This document shows positions 23,701 to 23,963 of a stretch of DNA of 23,963 bases, in pieces. Source of the DNA: CAZAGT01 sp964484515 (lineage in GTDB: Bacteria; Desulfobacterota; DSM-4660; Desulfatiglandales; HGW-15). The stretch spans positions 1-23,963 of the forward strand of contig CAZAGT010000032.1 of assembly GCA_964484515.1 (NCBI GenBank), given 5' to 3'. A program made the position numbers and the translations under genes. The number at the start of each line of letters is the position of its first letter. Positions within the stretch are counted from its first letter, which is position 1. Under the pieces are notes generated by a model that worked only from the letters and a program-made list of their open reading frames with translations, was not told the DNA's origin and searched no databases.

Positions 23701-23963
23701 GGCGGAGGGGGGAGTCCTTTTATCGGAATGGCCGGGGTCCTCTCCAACTTTTTCAAAGAGTTCCCCTATGAAAAGATAGGGATACGTGCCTCGCTGGAGA
23801 ATGACGTCTTCCGGATCAATGGGACAATCAAGGAAGGCGGCAAGGAGTACTTCGTGAAAAGGGGTAGCTTTTCAGGAGTAAATATTGTAAATCAAAACCC
23901 GGATAATCAGATAAGTTTCAAGGACATGTTGAAGCGAATCAAACGGGTGACCGCCGATGGGGC
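20734..23963 (+). CDS. AsmA/YdbH-like envelope protein (5' part, runs off the window)
   Basis: The frame is open for 1076 codons to the window end, so the gene is partial at its 3' end. A short basic start (MSAKRK) and one membrane helix (about 8-30) anchor it in the inner membrane, and the rest is a long beta-rich periplasmic repeat typical of the AsmA/TamB/YdbH superfamily, whose members help move phospholipids to the outer membrane. The closing part, with IGIRASLENDVFRINGTI, KEYFVKRG and FSGVNIVNQNP, is a signature of YdbH/DUF748-type C-termini, so only a few dozen residues are probably missing. Only a weak TTGAG ribosome site precedes the ATG. It implies a diderm cell. Confidence 0.85.
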   Translation, partial: MSAKRKVTLAGAAILLFVLAVGVSAILYIYQHPQTVKALLEESFERTTGASLSIDKLKYSLRPLRVTAGGIMVRQGEAQHRLEVELAAVNAAMSLEGPFGHRTLVVEDLTIEGLAFRLPETAALPQPARGPLSPSWLRGAARRAVAYLLFEKIELRAVLMSGGDIRGRMGTYDVYLHDLVARRTADGLLTISGGLRSRSEAAERSLTVRKIEVSTDRAISLVDPQIGCRASIEEAAFESADLDMHGLSGAAEVIVRKAAQRVTLRDLQLRIEEAVIKQGPRMQLTSLKLSSDQEARFSWSDNRIEAPHLQLTLGEVLSCDVQLGTSLASPVKVLVTLIEGRLAPEKALSLLPKETRQQLAPLGLGGPVKLRGWIEGLRDPDRWNWRCDLKGLFDRNAVWLAREPIRLDGIVSGFVQATGTWPDIALSSRLTTDNTTLKGVGVELDPFRTQITLNGKPPVFDIEEFKANLPRVRVPTGEREIPFADVRLDARDGRFDGTANTLRVPGIRFHSASLTNLIIALTATPEDVSLELRGEKTALLESIRVLNLMPSGWSFSGDDRLELTINVKNKNDLTFASRLTLGKIDFQNADGSRMGAKIDARLDAQGGFGLEQRQLTLRANLETRRGEVLYDRFYLDFEKTPLVAAMEGRLDIGAGSISLNRGQVGLENVLRLDVSGRMTPRKGGRAFSLAIAIPEPPLLPIYSRFLFEPFHMERPLLNGIEIGGNVSAQVHLEGKDSWEVKGSCGWHAGNLAFTEHGARFGGIELDLPLWYRSGEAAGPIEKLKGRLAIESLTLPLLPQQALDLILEAGPNDLSVPVSLTLGIEGGQLRVGPVTAKNLYGRGPTVVTSLDLNINDLDPLLNKVWSKPIRGNLRGRLDPVRIQKRTLSGKGTLTASVFGGKIFLTDIAIARLLAPTQLLSLTARWQDLDLAALTRGTSFGKIEGVLQGRADAVEIVSGQPQRFDLLLETVKTAGVPQKISVTAVDNIAQIGGGGSPFIGMAGVLSNFFKEFPYEKIGIRASLENDVFRINGTIKEGGKEYFVKRGSFSGVNIVNQNPDNQISFKDMLKRIKRVTADG

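Overview
The window (about 55% G+C by eye) looks like a chromosomal segment of an anaerobic Gram-negative bacterium, most likely Desulfobacterota or a related deltaproteobacterial lineage. The hints are a large AsmA/YdbH-type envelope protein, a DUF2845-type exported protein, a lone cobU, a lipoprotein-like putative aminopeptidase, and intergenic regions full of degenerate hairpins and dispersed repeats. The assignment is inference from gene content only; no rRNA or tRNA gene is visible.

Layout. (1) 1-1355: a tyrosine integrase with an N-terminal zinc ribbon, preceded by a 17-codon leader that overlaps its start. It ends 9 bp from the 3' end of guaA, a known island integration site, so positions 1-1364 are probably the right edge of an integrated element that continues to the left. 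(2) 1365-6508, minus strand: a run of four genes, acrylyl-CoA reductase-like MDR enzyme, Ppx/GppA phosphatase, guaB and guaA. guaB and guaA make GMP from IMP and overlap by one base. (3) 6652-9832: a small cupin protein, an enolase-superfamily sugar-acid dehydratase or racemase on the minus strand, and a quinone oxidoreductase. Good sigma-70-like promoters are readable for the cupin, the enolase-family gene and the reductase operon. (4) 9873-10893: a scar of mobile DNA. It holds the C-terminal remnant of a second tyrosine integrase, joined to the C-terminal remnant of an IS200/IS605-type transposase, followed by two related hairpins that end in T-runs on the plus strand and hide a perfect Shine-Dalgarno on the minus strand. 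(5) 10894-14027: a small exported protein, then an unusual 897-residue class III nucleotide cyclase carrying a CCHC zinc knuckle, a TPR-like helical region, coiled coil and two C-terminal membrane helices. (6) 14035-16737, minus strand: an unknown protein, a MITE-like element, cobU, a long intergenic region with a large inverted repeat, and an MBL-fold hydrolase. (7) 17328-23963, plus strand: asparagine synthase, a putative lipoprotein aminopeptidase, a degenerate AT-rich repeat, and the first 1076 codons of an AsmA/YdbH-like protein that runs off the window.

The most notable items are the cyclase architecture, the twin hairpins at 10428-10683 with a possible small hydrophobic peptide, the terminal-inverted-repeat element next to the cobU stop codon, the 39-bp dispersed repeat (8802 and 15748), and the integrase at guaA.
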